Shown piece by piece: positions 8,206 to 15,608 of a stretch of DNA of 25,498 nucleotides. Under the pieces are notes generated by a model. That model was not told the origin of the DNA. It saw nothing but the letters and a program-made list of their open reading frames with translations, and made no database searches. The stretch's first letter is position 1, and each line of letters begins with the position of its first letter. The translations under genes and the position numbers were made by a program. The DNA comes from CAZGWJ01 sp964529445 (GTDB taxonomy: Bacteria; Oederibacteriota; Muellerivitia; Muellerivitales; Muellerivitaceae): assembly GCA_964529445.1 (NCBI GenBank), contig CAZGWJ010000036.1:1-25498 (forward strand), read 5' to 3'.

Positions 8206-9555
8206 TCAAGGCCAGTTGCATTCCCAATCCCAGGCGTCGCAGAATCCAAACCCGTCGTAATGGATGCATTCCAGCCAGCACGTCTGGGTCGGAGTGGGAG
8301 TGGGCGTCCGGGTGGGCGTGCGGGTCCAGGTGGGTGTCGGTGTCGGCGTGGGAGAGGGGATGGAACCGATACTCAGGTTGATCCGATAGGGGGAGTATGG
8401 GATCCCGGTCCCGCCCCTGATTTCAATGACGTGATAGATGAGCTGGGGGGGGGAGTATTCATAGTTGTAATGTGCGGCCCAACGATCCGGGCAAAGTGTC
8501 GCTGGATAGTTGTCCGTGCCGGCTGAGGACCCGCAATAGAGCGTCAAGGATCCGCCACCGGACAATTCGGTCAATTGGACGTACACCACTTGACTGGAAT
8601 GCAGTTGGAAGATGACGACATCGGACGAATCACCGCAACTGCCGTCCAAGGCCCCCAGGTATTGACCCGTCAGGGGATAGATTCCGCTCCTCTGCGTATA
8701 CGGGCTTCCGCTCTTCGCGTCGGCGCCCAGGTTGAAATCATCCTGACCGGGGCAGGCCGTCGCCTGGGGGGATTGGGTCGGGCTGGGGGTCGCAGTGGCC
8801 GTGGCGCCCACCGCCGGGTTCAGGACGAGCGTATAGGTCCCCGAGACGCAGCTGGCGGCATCCGAGATCTCGACGACGGCGTTCCCGCTGGCCGCCGGAT
8901 TGTAAACGAGGGTCTCCGGCACCCCGAGCCCGCTGTTGGAACTGCTGGCCAGGGCCGAAGAGCAGGCTTCACTGATCAAGTAGAGATTGTAGTTGCATCC
9001 CGTGCTCATGTTGAGCCGCAAGGTCACCGGGTTCCCCGCCGTGAGCGCGATCTTGAAATTGTCCCCGTAATCCCCGCAGGTTGCGTTCAGCGCTCCCTGA
9101 TATGCCTGTCCCGGTGACAGGATCCGCAATGCCGCCTGCTCGCAGGTCCCCGGCAGATCCCCGCCCGAAAGCAGGTCGTTGTAGGGCACGCAGGTCGGGG
9201 TCCGGGTGGGCGTGCGGGTGAAGGTCCGCGTCGGCGTGAAGGTCACCGTGGGCGAAAGGGTCCACGTGGGGGACAGCGTCGGGGTGGGCGTGTCCGTCAC
9301 CGTGAAGGTATCGGTGATCGCCAGGGTGGCGTCGAAGGTCGGGGAAGGCGTCGGGGTCGAAGTCGGGGTCCCCGTGTGCGTGCAGGGCGTTCCCCCGTTC
9401 ACGCATTGCGTGGAGGTTTCGGTGGGGGGCGCGGTCGCCGCGACCACGATGACGGTCACGGGGACGGAGGGCGCCTGGGGAGCCGCGCTCTTCTTGCACG
9501 CGAATGGAACCGCCAGGAAAAGGAATCCGACCGACAGGAGAAGTCCTCGCCTCAT
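8206..9555 (-). CDS. Thr/Pro-linker lipoprotein with two PPC-like domains
   Basis: This 449-residue predicted lipoprotein has a signal peptide ending in a lipobox, with Cys20 (VPFAC). A Thr/Pro linker (about 43-121) is followed by domain A (138-246), a short linker (250-266), domain B (269-398), another Thr/Pro linker (401-425) and a 24-residue tail rich in Cys and Trp (Cys426, 430, 439, 446). Domains A and B share an N-terminal core (YQGALNATCGD and YLGALDGSCGD), so they look duplicated. Their strand-rich, Asp-containing pattern resembles bacterial pre-peptidase C-terminal (PPC) domains. No catalytic motif is seen. The start ATG has GGAGG 6 nt upstream. The linker style matches the nearby pectate lyase, suggesting a shared surface-protein architecture. 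Function is unknown; sugar or surface binding is a guess. Confidence 0.75.
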   Translation of the reverse strand: MRRGLLLSVGFLFLAVPFACKKSAAPQAPSVPVTVIVVAATAPPTETSTQCVNGGTPCTHTGTPTSTPTPSPTFDATLAITDTFTVTDTPTPTLSPTWTLSPTVTFTPTRTFTRTPTRTPTCVPYNDLLSGGDLPGTCEQAALRILSPGQAYQGALNATCGDYGDNFKIALTAGNPVTLRLNMSTGCNYNLYLISEACSSALASSSNSGLGVPETLVYNPAASGNAVVEISDAASCVSGTYTLVLNPAVGATATATPSPTQSPQATACPGQDDFNLGADAKSGSPYTQRSGIYPLTGQYLGALDGSCGDSSDVVIFQLHSSQVVYVQLTELSGGGSLTLYCGSSAGTDNYPATLCPDRWAAHYNYEYSPPQLIYHVIEIRGGTGIPYSPYRINLSIGSIPSPTPTPTPTWTRTPTRTPTPTPTQTCWLECIHYDGFGFCDAWDWECNWP

Positions 9556-9643
9556 GATACGCCTCCAAAGGATAACGGATGATGAAAGGGTTGATCTTGA
9601 GGAGGATATTATTACAACCGGCCGGCATTCGGTCCGCGAAAAC

Positions 9644-9684
9644 GATCCCTGCTCGGGAAAAGGGTTTACCGATCCGCAGGGATC
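9644..9684 (-). terminator. Hairpin downstream of the LEA14-like lipoprotein gene
   Basis: Arms GATCCCTGC (9644-9652) and GCAGGGATC (9676-9684) are perfect 9-bp inverted repeats around a 23-nt loop. On the minus strand the hairpin begins 29 nt past the stop at 9714 and is followed by GTTTTC, a short T-run. It would separate this gene from the lipoprotein gene further along. Confidence 0.5.
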
Positions 9685-9713
9685 AGGAGCGTTTCATCCA
9701 CGGTCCCCGGCGC

Positions 9714-10322
9714 TCACTTCGAGGTGAATTCGCGCCCCACCGTGACGACGCCGGGATATTCCACCGACTGTCCCCCCACGGTCACGGAGGGCCTGATCTC
9801 GAGGGAAACCTTCGAGGGCTTCGTTCCCTCCCCGGCCAAATTCAAGGCCAGCTGCACCAGCGAATCCATCGTCCTGCCGGAAAGCGTCTTCTTCAGGTCG
9901 AGGGCGACCGAGAGGGGGATCGCTCCCACCCCGTTGTCGGGGGGAATCTCGACGGGTTTTTCCAGGACCCCGGAGGTCAACTTCTCCCCGTCCAGGAGGG
10001 CGGTCCATTCCATCCGGCTCATGCCGGCCGGACGGGGGTTGGGATTTTTCGCCTCCAGATTCAAGGTGAAGCTCAAGGGAAGCTTTCCCGACGAGAAGGC
10101 CGATTGGAGCTTGGCCAGGACCAGGAGATCGAGGTCCTCCACGTGCCCCCCCTGCAACGGCACCCCGGCCAGGACGGTCTTTTCCACCGAGACGATGCGG
10201 AACTGGCATTGGGAAAGACGGGCCATGCGCCCGACCTCGTCCATCACGGTGGCGCAACCCGTCAAGAGGGCGGCCGCCGCCACGAAAACCGTCACCACCC
10301 GGCTGAAACGCATGATTCGCAT
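9714..10322 (-). CDS. LEA14-like (LEA type 2) small lipoprotein
   Basis: This 202-residue predicted lipoprotein has a signal peptide with the lipobox LLTGC (Cys23). The mature part has a WHy/LEA14-type beta-sandwich pattern: a strand with LNLEAKNPNPRP (about 87-98), then MEWTALLDGEKLTSG and repeated amphipathic strands. LEA14/WHy proteins occur in stress and desiccation responses and as periplasmic or envelope proteins; no enzymatic role is known. The ATG at 10322 has AGGAG 5 nt upstream; a second ATG three codons in is less well placed. It is transcribed divergently from tspO and shares a short promoter region with it. The family call rests on pattern and length only. Confidence 0.7.
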   Translation of the reverse strand: MRIMRFSRVVTVFVAAAALLTGCATVMDEVGRMARLSQCQFRIVSVEKTVLAGVPLQGGHVEDLDLLVLAKLQSAFSSGKLPLSFTLNLEAKNPNPRPAGMSRMEWTALLDGEKLTSGVLEKPVEIPPDNGVGAIPLSVALDLKKTLSGRTMDSLVQLALNLAGEGTKPSKVSLEIRPSVTVGGQSVEYPGVVTVGREFTSK

Positions 10323-10380
10323 GACCGCTCCTCTTCCCGGACATCCCGGGAGGGGTTCCCGGGCTTTTATCGACGCATCG

Positions 10381-10388
10381 ATTATAAT
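10381..10388. promoter_or_regulatory. Palindromic -10 (ATTATAAT) between divergent lipoprotein and tspO genes
   Basis: ATTATAAT is its own reverse complement, so it offers a perfect TATAAT on both strands: 10383-10388 for tspO and 10386-10381 for the lipoprotein. It lies 42 bp upstream of the tspO ATG and 58 bp upstream of the lipoprotein ATG. -35 boxes are poor on both sides, so an activator may be needed. Confidence 0.5.
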
Positions 10389-10430
10389 GGGGAATCGGGA
10401 AGACGGTGCATCAACATCCGGGAGGATTCC

Positions 10431-10901
10431 ATGAAGGTGTTCCAACTGCTCGCGAGCGTCCTGCTCTGCCAGGGGGCCGGGCTGATCGGCTCCCTCTTCA
10501 CACGCGCCGCCATTCCCACCTGGTACGCCGCCGCGCAAAGGCCCTCCTTCGCGCCGCCCAACTGGGTCTTTGCCCCCGTCTGGACGATTCTCTACCTGCT
10601 GATGGGGATCGTGCTTTATAGGCTGTGGAGTCGGGAGGACGGCGGGAGGGAAAGGATGGCCGCCCTCGCCTGGTTCTTCATTCAACTGACCCTGAACGCG
10701 GTCTGGTCGCCCGTCTTCTTCGGCCTGAAAGCCCCCTGGGCGGCCTTCGCCATCATCCTGCTTATGCTGGGGGCCATCCTGGGCACGATCCGGGCTCTGC
10801 ACCGGCTCGATCCGACCTCCGCCTGGATGCTGATGCCCTATCTCCTCTGGGTGACCTTCGCCTCGGCGGTGAACTTCGAGTTCGCCCGGCTGAACGGGTG
10901 A
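10431..10901 (+). CDS. tspO: TspO/MBR family membrane protein
   Basis: This 156-residue integral membrane protein is typical in length for TspO, with five hydrophobic helices. Diagnostic residues include PPNWVFAPVWTILYLLMG (about 42-59), LNAVWSPVFFGL (88-99) and the C-terminal VTFASAVNFEFARLN. The many Trp residues (31, 45, 51, 81, 92, 103, 132, 140) are characteristic of this Trp-rich family. TspO proteins bind porphyrins and lipophilic ligands and are linked to stress and tetrapyrrole responses; the ligand here is not known. The ATG has GGAGG 5 nt upstream and a perfect TATAAT 42 bp upstream. It is a single-gene unit on the plus strand followed by GC-rich hairpins. Confidence 0.93.
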   Translation: MKVFQLLASVLLCQGAGLIGSLFTRAAIPTWYAAAQRPSFAPPNWVFAPVWTILYLLMGIVLYRLWSREDGGRERMAALAWFFIQLTLNAVWSPVFFGLKAPWAAFAIILLMLGAILGTIRALHRLDPTSAWMLMPYLLWVTFASAVNFEFARLNG

Positions 10902-10922
10902 TCCACCCGCCCCCAGGGGCGG
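10895..10922 (+). terminator. GC-rich hairpins at the end of tspO
   Basis: Two overlapping inverted repeats span the tspO stop: CGGGTG-ATC-CACCCG (10895-10909) and CCGCCCC-CA-GGGGCGG (10907-10922). They cannot form together completely. No T-run follows, so termination is uncertain. Confidence 0.35.
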
Positions 10923-10968
10923 AATGTGAGATTCTCAATCCTTCGTTCCCAAGGCAAATTCACATCCA

Positions 10969-10995
10969 ACGCGAAGCCGCGAAGGATGCGAAGTA
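10969..10995 (+). repeat. Nonamer-phased GCGAAG repeat
   Basis: The core GCGAAG recurs three times at 9-base spacing (GCGAAGCC, GCGAAGGAT, GCGAAGTAT). A reverse-oriented relative lies at 24580-24600, between amtB and the porin gene. Confidence 0.6.
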
Positions 10996-11050
10996 TTTCC
11001 TTAAGAAGCCCTAACCCAACCACAGATTGTTTACCGTAGTGGCTGGCCAA

Positions 11051-11137
11051 ACTCCTGACTACTCACTCCTAACTGCCTTTTTGACTGCTGTTGCTGGAAA
11101 AGACTCCTAACTCCTAACTTCGAACTCCCAACTGCCG
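11051..11137 (+). repeat. Two heptamer arrays, consensus ACTCCTA
   Basis: The first array (11051-11078) reads ACTCCTG, ACTACTC, ACTCCTA, ACTGCCT. The second (11103-11137) reads ACTCCTA twice, then ACTTCGA, ACTCCCA, ACTGCCG. Both keep 7-base phase and end in ACTGCC. A 24-base spacer beginning TTTTTGACTGC separates them. Related heptamers occur at 15484-15607. Confidence 0.7.
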
Positions 11138-11204
11138 TCCATTCCTCATTGCCCGTTCCGGGCGATTTATGCCCGCCCTGAGCGAGCGCAGAGAGTCGAA
11201 CGGG

Positions 11205-12824
11205 CTAATTCCTCACGACCTTCCTGCTTCCGCACTTCAGCGCGGCGCCCACGAAATCGCGGAAGAGGGGATGCGGTTCCAGGGGGCGGCTCTTGAGCTC
11301 GGGATGGAACTGGACCCCCACGAACCAGGGATGACGGGGCACCTCCACGATCTCCACCAGCTTGTCGTCGGGGGAAAGACCCGTGAGGCGCAGGCCCTTC
11401 TCCACGAGGACCTTCCGGTACGCGTTGCCGAATTCGAAACGGTGCCGGTGGCGCTCCTTGACGAAAAGCCCCCTGTAGGCCGCCATGGCGCGGCTCCCCT
11501 TCTCGAGCTTGCAGGGCCAGCTCCCCAGCCGCATGGTACCCCCCATGCCCTGCACCTTCAACTGCTCCTCCATGAGACTGATGACCGGGTCCGGCGTCTC
11601 GGGATCGAACTCGGTGGAGTGGGCCCGGGAGAGCCCCGCCACGTTCCGGGCGAACTCGATGACGGCGCATTGCATGCCCAAACAGATGCCGAAGAAAGGC
11701 AGTTTGTTCTCCCGGGCGTAACGGATGACCTCCACCTTCCCCTCGATGCCGCGGTCCCCGAACCCGCCGGGCACCAGGACGCCCGAACAGCCCTTCAATG
11801 GCTTCGCGGCCCCGCTGCGCTCGACCTCCTCCGTGTCCACCCAGCGCAGGCGCACCTTCGCCCGATGGGCCGCACCCGCGTGGATGAAGGATTCGACGAT
11901 GGATTTGTAGGCGTCGTGGAGCCCCACGTACTTGCCCGCGATGGCGATCTCGACCTCCCGCTCGGGATGGTAGAGGCGGTTCACGAATCGGGACCACTTG
12001 GCCATGTCGGATCGCCCGGCCTTGAGCCCCAGGCGCCGGACCACCCAGTCGTCCAGCTTCTGGGAACGGAACACGAGGGGCACCTCGTAGACGCTGGGGA
12101 CGTCGGGGGCCTCGAACACGGCCTCCTTCTCCACGTTGCAGAAGAGCGAGATCTTGGCCTTCAACTCGTCGTTCAGCGGCTTCGACGACCGGCAGATGAT
12201 GATGTCGGGCTGGATACCGATGCCCCGCAGTTCGGCCACGGTCTTCTGGGTCGGCTTGGTCTTCAACTCCCCGGCGGCGCCGATGTAGGGCACGAGCGAC
12301 AGGTGGGCATAGAGCACGTTCGCAGGCCCCACGTCGAAGCGGAACTGCCGGATGGATTCCAGGAAGGGCAGGGATTCGATGTCGCCGATGGTGCCCCCGA
12401 TCTCGATGATGCAGACATCCGGCTTGCCCAGGGTCCCCACGCGAAGGATGCGCTCCTTGATCTCGTTGGTGACGTGGGGGACCACCTGGACGGTCTTGCC
12501 CAGGTAGTCGCCGCGCCGCTCCTTGCGGATGATCTCGTCGTAGATCTTGCCGGTGGTGACGTTGTTGTCCCGGGTGAGCTCGGGGGAAAGGAACCGCTCG
12601 TAATGGCCCAGGTCGAGGTCGGTCTCGGCCCCGTCGTCCAGCACGAAAACCTCGCCGTGTTGGTAGGGGCTCATGGTGCCCGGATCCACGTTGAGATAGG
12701 GGTCGAACTTGGCGATGTTCACGGAAAGCCCCCGGCTCTTCAGGAGACGGCCGATGGAGGCCGCGGCGATGCCCTTCCCGAGGGACGAGACGACGCCGCC
12801 GGTCACGAAAATATACCTGGTCAT
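11205..12824 (-). CDS. pyrG: CTP synthase
   Basis: This 539-residue, full-length enzyme makes CTP from UTP, ATP and glutamine in the cytoplasm. The synthetase domain (about 1-270) starts with GGVVSSLGKG (9-18, nucleotide loop) and includes KFDPYLNVDPGTMSP and EIGGTIGDIE. The class I glutamine amidotransferase domain (about 290-530) has the oxyanion segment PGGFGDRG, nucleophile Cys381 (GICLGMQ), and His507 and Glu509 (FHPE). Its ATG overlaps the stop of the upstream gene as ATGA (12824-12821), so translation is probably coupled; AAAGGCGG upstream can serve as ribosome site. It follows a KaiC-like/PPDK_N protein gene, an unusual partner. It consumes glutamine made by the glnA product in the same window. 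Confidence 0.98.
   Translation of the reverse strand: MTRYIFVTGGVVSSLGKGIAAASIGRLLKSRGLSVNIAKFDPYLNVDPGTMSPYQHGEVFVLDDGAETDLDLGHYERFLSPELTRDNNVTTGKIYDEIIRKERRGDYLGKTVQVVPHVTNEIKERILRVGTLGKPDVCIIEIGGTIGDIESLPFLESIRQFRFDVGPANVLYAHLSLVPYIGAAGELKTKPTQKTVAELRGIGIQPDIIICRSSKPLNDELKAKISLFCNVEKEAVFEAPDVPSVYEVPLVFRSQKLDDWVVRRLGLKAGRSDMAKWSRFVNRLYHPEREVEIAIAGKYVGLHDAYKSIVESFIHAGAAHRAKVRLRWVDTEEVERSGAAKPLKGCSGVLVPGGFGDRGIEGKVEVIRYARENKLPFFGICLGMQCAVIEFARNVAGLSRAHSTEFDPETPDPVISLMEEQLKVQGMGGTMRLGSWPCKLEKGSRAMAAYRGLFVKERHRHRFEFGNAYRKVLVEKGLRLTGLSPDDKLVEIVEVPRHPWFVGVQFHPELKSRPLEPHPLFRDFVGAALKCGSRKVVRN
12821..12824 (-). promoter_or_regulatory. ATGA stop-start overlap coupling the fusion gene to pyrG
   Basis: The TGA of the upstream gene and the ATG of pyrG share bases, so ribosomes finishing the first gene can restart on pyrG. 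This implies one transcript and roughly linked synthesis of both proteins. Confidence 0.85.
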
Positions 12825-15463
12825 TGCAAACCGCCTTTCGTTCGAGGAACGCCGCTCGGACGTTCCAGGTGACACATCACCTTCTGGGCCGGGGTGTCCG
12901 CGTTGAGGACCAGGAGCGGGGCCCCCGGGATCGAGGCCCGGTCGATCACGCGGATCGTATCGGCCAGGGCGGCTTCCCCCGGCAGGATCTCCAGGAAGCG
13001 GTTGGGAGCGCCCCGGAGGAAATCCTCGTTGAGGAAGTTGCCCTCCGCGCCCGGGAAGAGGGCCATGTAGAGCACGTCGTTCTCCACGAGTTCGTTGAAG
13101 AAGTGGGTGCCCAGGGACACGTCGGGCACCAGCCCGTCGCGCATGGCCACCACCTCGCAAAGCACGGCGGCCCGGTTCACCTCGGAGAAGTTCACCGGGA
13201 TCCCCAGGGAGGGGGTCGTGGTCCCCCATCGCCCCGGACCGATCAGCAGGATCCGCCCGGTCGGGACGCCCTCCTCGTACCGCAGGATCCGCCCGATGAG
13301 GCGGGCCACCTGGTATCGTTCCTGCAGGGGCAGTTGGCCGTACCGCGCCGGGTCGACGAAGAGGACGCGGTCGATGGTCTCCGATCGGCTCTGCCCGATG
13401 ACCGCGCCGTGGGCCTCGAGCACGCGGTCGGCGGGCGGCACGTCGGGGATCTTCACGCGGTTCCCGCCGCTTTTGACCTGGAGGGGCCGGCATTGCACCA
13501 GGTTGATGGAGATCCTCCCCGCCTCGTCCCGGTTGGCCGTGAACTCGATGTCGACCGGGTAATCGTAGGCCGCCTGGAGCGTGCGCATCATCTCCCTCAT
13601 GTCCGCCGCGAAGGAGGTCTCTCCCAGCAGGCGGTCGAATGTGAGGACCCACGGGAAATATCGGCGGCCGCCCTCCCGGAGCTTCTCGATCTCGGGATCA
13701 ACGGTCGCGAACAGGTCAAGCGGGAGGCGCGGTTCGTCGGCCGCCACCTCCTCGAATTCCCGCGAGACCAGCCGGTCGGCCTCCAGGTCGATGACATCCA
13801 CACGATGCTGGGAATAGCGCCGCAGGTCGCCCCCGGGCGACTCGGGCCGTCGAAGGGGATCGTTGAGGGCCACCACCCGGGTATAGTCGTCGTCCGACCG
13901 ATCGACCGCCCGGGTTCCCATCCCGAACACCACCCGAAGAACGCCGGCCTCGGGGTCGATCAGGGGGCTCCAGACGTAGGGATTGTATGAAAGCCCCACA
14001 CCGGCCGCCTGGGGGTAGAAACGGCTCCCGTAGAGGTTGCCGGAGACCCGTTGGACCAGGAGGGCCATCTGCTCGTCGTGCTGAAGCAGGCCCCGCTGGG
14101 AGCGGTACACCAGGGCCCGCTCGCTCATGGTGCTGGCGTACACGGTCCGGACGGCCGCGAGGAACTCCTCCAGCCGCTTCTGGGGCGGCCCCTGGTTCGC
14201 GCAGAAAACGCTCTCGTACTTGCCGGCGAAGGAATTCCCGAAGTTGTCCTCCAGAAGACTCGAGGAGCGGACCAGGATGGGCGACTGGCCGAAATGATCG
14301 AGCATGGCGGCGAACTGCCGGACCACGTACTCGGGGAAGGCGCCCGTGAGCATGCGCTGCTGGGCGTTGTCCGCCCCGTCCAGGAAGGCGCCCTTCTCCT
14401 TCTGCTTCTCCCGGGGCCACCAGAGCCCGTTGCGCACCACGAAGGTGTAATACACGTCGGACCCGATGTAGAACGAATCGTGGGGTTCCAGGAGATCCTT
14501 CCAGCGCGGATCCGAACGTTCCAGGATCCTGCGGGCCAGGAGCATACCGACCGATTTCCCGCCGATCAGTCCCGTCCCGACCATGCGCTCCCGGATCTCC
14601 AGGACGTCCTTGAGGCCGAAGTACCGTTCGGCGAGCGCCATCAGGCGGTGGTCCCGCGTCACGACGCTGCGAAGGAGCCGCTGGAGAAGCCAGGCACCCG
14701 ACAGGGAGGCGGGGTCCGCCTTCCCCCCCTCGCCCAGCACGCGCTCGGCCTCCAGGAAGGCCTGGTTCACAACGCCCGCGGTCCGATCGCCCTTCTCCGC
14801 CCAGGACCAGGGGGAACGGTTCATGATGCGGGAGATGGTCGCGCTCTCGACCACGGGTTTCAGGTCGTCGCCTTCCCTCCGGTGCAGCATGTGCATGGTG
14901 GGCGAATAGCGCCGGTCCACCTTGACCGGATGAAGGTAGGCCATCCCCTCGTGCCTCAGGACCTCCAGGATGACCTGGGCGGTCCGCGTCACGGTGTCCA
15001 CGGACTCCGGGGAATGGAGTCCCCGGATCAGGCAGAAGTAGGCGATGGAACCCACGTCCAGGATGTAGGGGCAGGTGAGCATGAAGAAATTGCCCAGCAT
15101 CTCGTCGGAGTACCAGTCCACGGCCAGGTCCGAGAGGCTGTCGAACACCAGGATGCCGCCCCGGCCGACCCGCTCGATGGTGCGGTGGATGTCGGAAACG
15201 AAGGCCTCGAAACCGTCCTGGGGCCTCAGCTCCTGAATCTCGATGCCGGGGCCGGGTTCCAGGAGGGGCTCGTTCCGGGCGAACCGGAAGTACACCACGG
15301 GCACGCCCCGGGAAAGGGCACGCCCCGCGAAGGCATGGACATAGGGTTCGTAGTCCTGGACGGATCCGACCTGCCAGACCAGGTTGTCCCCGGGGATGAG
15401 ACCGGTGAGGATCCGGTCGAGTCCCGGAAAACCCGTGGACAGGTTGGGATCGATGGTCGTCAT
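12821..15463 (-). CDS. KaiC-like/PPDK_N (PEP/pyruvate-binding ATP-grasp) fusion protein
   Basis: This 880-residue cytoplasmic protein has three parts. Residues 1-about 215 look like a KaiC/RecA-type domain: STGFPGLDRILTGLIPGD matches the family start and ILVFDSL (104-110) is a good Walker B. The Walker A site is replaced by VGSVQDYEPY (32-41), with no GKT. Residues about 290-665 match the PPDK_N ATP-grasp domain: GGKSVGM (301-307), RSSSLLEDNFGNSFAGKYES (399-418) and NLVQCRP (654-660). The last 215 residues contain GPGRWGTTTPSLGIPVNFSE and no recognisable phosphohistidine domain or PEP-binding TIM barrel. It is therefore not a normal PEP synthase or pyruvate phosphate dikinase, and its reaction is unknown. 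The ATG has GGAGG 8 nt upstream. The stop overlaps the pyrG start by four bases. Database names such as pyruvate phosphate dikinase would be misleading. Confidence 0.8.
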   Translation of the reverse strand: MTTIDPNLSTGFPGLDRILTGLIPGDNLVWQVGSVQDYEPYVHAFAGRALSRGVPVVYFRFARNEPLLEPGPGIEIQELRPQDGFEAFVSDIHRTIERVGRGGILVFDSLSDLAVDWYSDEMLGNFFMLTCPYILDVGSIAYFCLIRGLHSPESVDTVTRTAQVILEVLRHEGMAYLHPVKVDRRYSPTMHMLHRREGDDLKPVVESATISRIMNRSPWSWAEKGDRTAGVVNQAFLEAERVLGEGGKADPASLSGAWLLQRLLRSVVTRDHRLMALAERYFGLKDVLEIRERMVGTGLIGGKSVGMLLARRILERSDPRWKDLLEPHDSFYIGSDVYYTFVVRNGLWWPREKQKEKGAFLDGADNAQQRMLTGAFPEYVVRQFAAMLDHFGQSPILVRSSSLLEDNFGNSFAGKYESVFCANQGPPQKRLEEFLAAVRTVYASTMSERALVYRSQRGLLQHDEQMALLVQRVSGNLYGSRFYPQAAGVGLSYNPYVWSPLIDPEAGVLRVVFGMGTRAVDRSDDDYTRVVALNDPLRRPESPGGDLRRYSQHRVDVIDLEADRLVSREFEEVAADEPRLPLDLFATVDPEIEKLREGGRRYFPWVLTFDRLLGETSFAADMREMMRTLQAAYDYPVDIEFTANRDEAGRISINLVQCRPLQVKSGGNRVKIPDVPPADRVLEAHGAVIGQSRSETIDRVLFVDPARYGQLPLQERYQVARLIGRILRYEEGVPTGRILLIGPGRWGTTTPSLGIPVNFSEVNRAAVLCEVVAMRDGLVPDVSLGTHFFNELVENDVLYMALFPGAEGNFLNEDFLRGAPNRFLEILPGEAALADTIRVIDRASIPGAPLLVLNADTPAQKVMCHLERPSGVPRTKGGLQ

Positions 15464-15483
15464 GACGCCGTCCTCCGGACGGC

Positions 15484-15607
15484 AGATAGAAGGTAGAAGA
15501 TATCAGTTAGAAGATGAACTCTCATGATCAACCTCGATCCGATCGAGCATCGAACGTCCTTGATCCCGATCCCGCCTTAACCTTCTACCTTCTACCTGCT
15601 ACCTTCC
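15484..15607. repeat. Inverted heptamer arrays around a GATC-rich spacer
   Basis: The left array (15484-15511), read on the minus strand, is TCTTCTA, ACTGATA, TCTTCTA, CCTTCTA. The right array (15577-15607), on the plus strand, is TTCTACC twice, then TGCTACC. TAGAAGGTAGAAG (15487-15499) and CTTCTACCTTCTA (15582-15594) form a 13-bp perfect inverted repeat. The spacer contains CTCGATC-C-GATCGAG (15533-15547) and further GATC sites. It lies between gltD and the PPDK_N-fusion gene and might fold in RNA and end the gltBD transcript, but no T-run is seen. Confidence 0.7.
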
Positions 15608-15608
15608 G

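Larger units (their letters stand above)
10902..11204. other. 303-bp intergenic region holding only short periodic repeats
   Basis: The gap between the convergent tspO and pyrG genes holds no credible gene. It contains a 9-nt periodic stretch (10969-10995), a 7-nt periodic stretch (11051-11137) and a CCCG...CGGG-bounded segment (11172-11204 region). The lower GC and periodicity differ sharply from the flanking genes. Confidence 0.7.

Noticed and set aside
9724..10434. 236-residue open frame on the plus strand leading into tspO
   Set aside because: It is mostly antisense to the LEA14-like lipoprotein gene, which has a lipobox and a good ribosome site.
11051..11137. CRISPR-like array
   Set aside because: The repeats are only 7 bases, degenerate and without unique spacers of regular size; no cas gene is present.
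12821..15463. Annotation as pyruvate phosphate dikinase or PEP synthase
   Set aside because: Only the ATP-grasp domain fits; the phosphohistidine and PEP/pyruvate domains are not visible.
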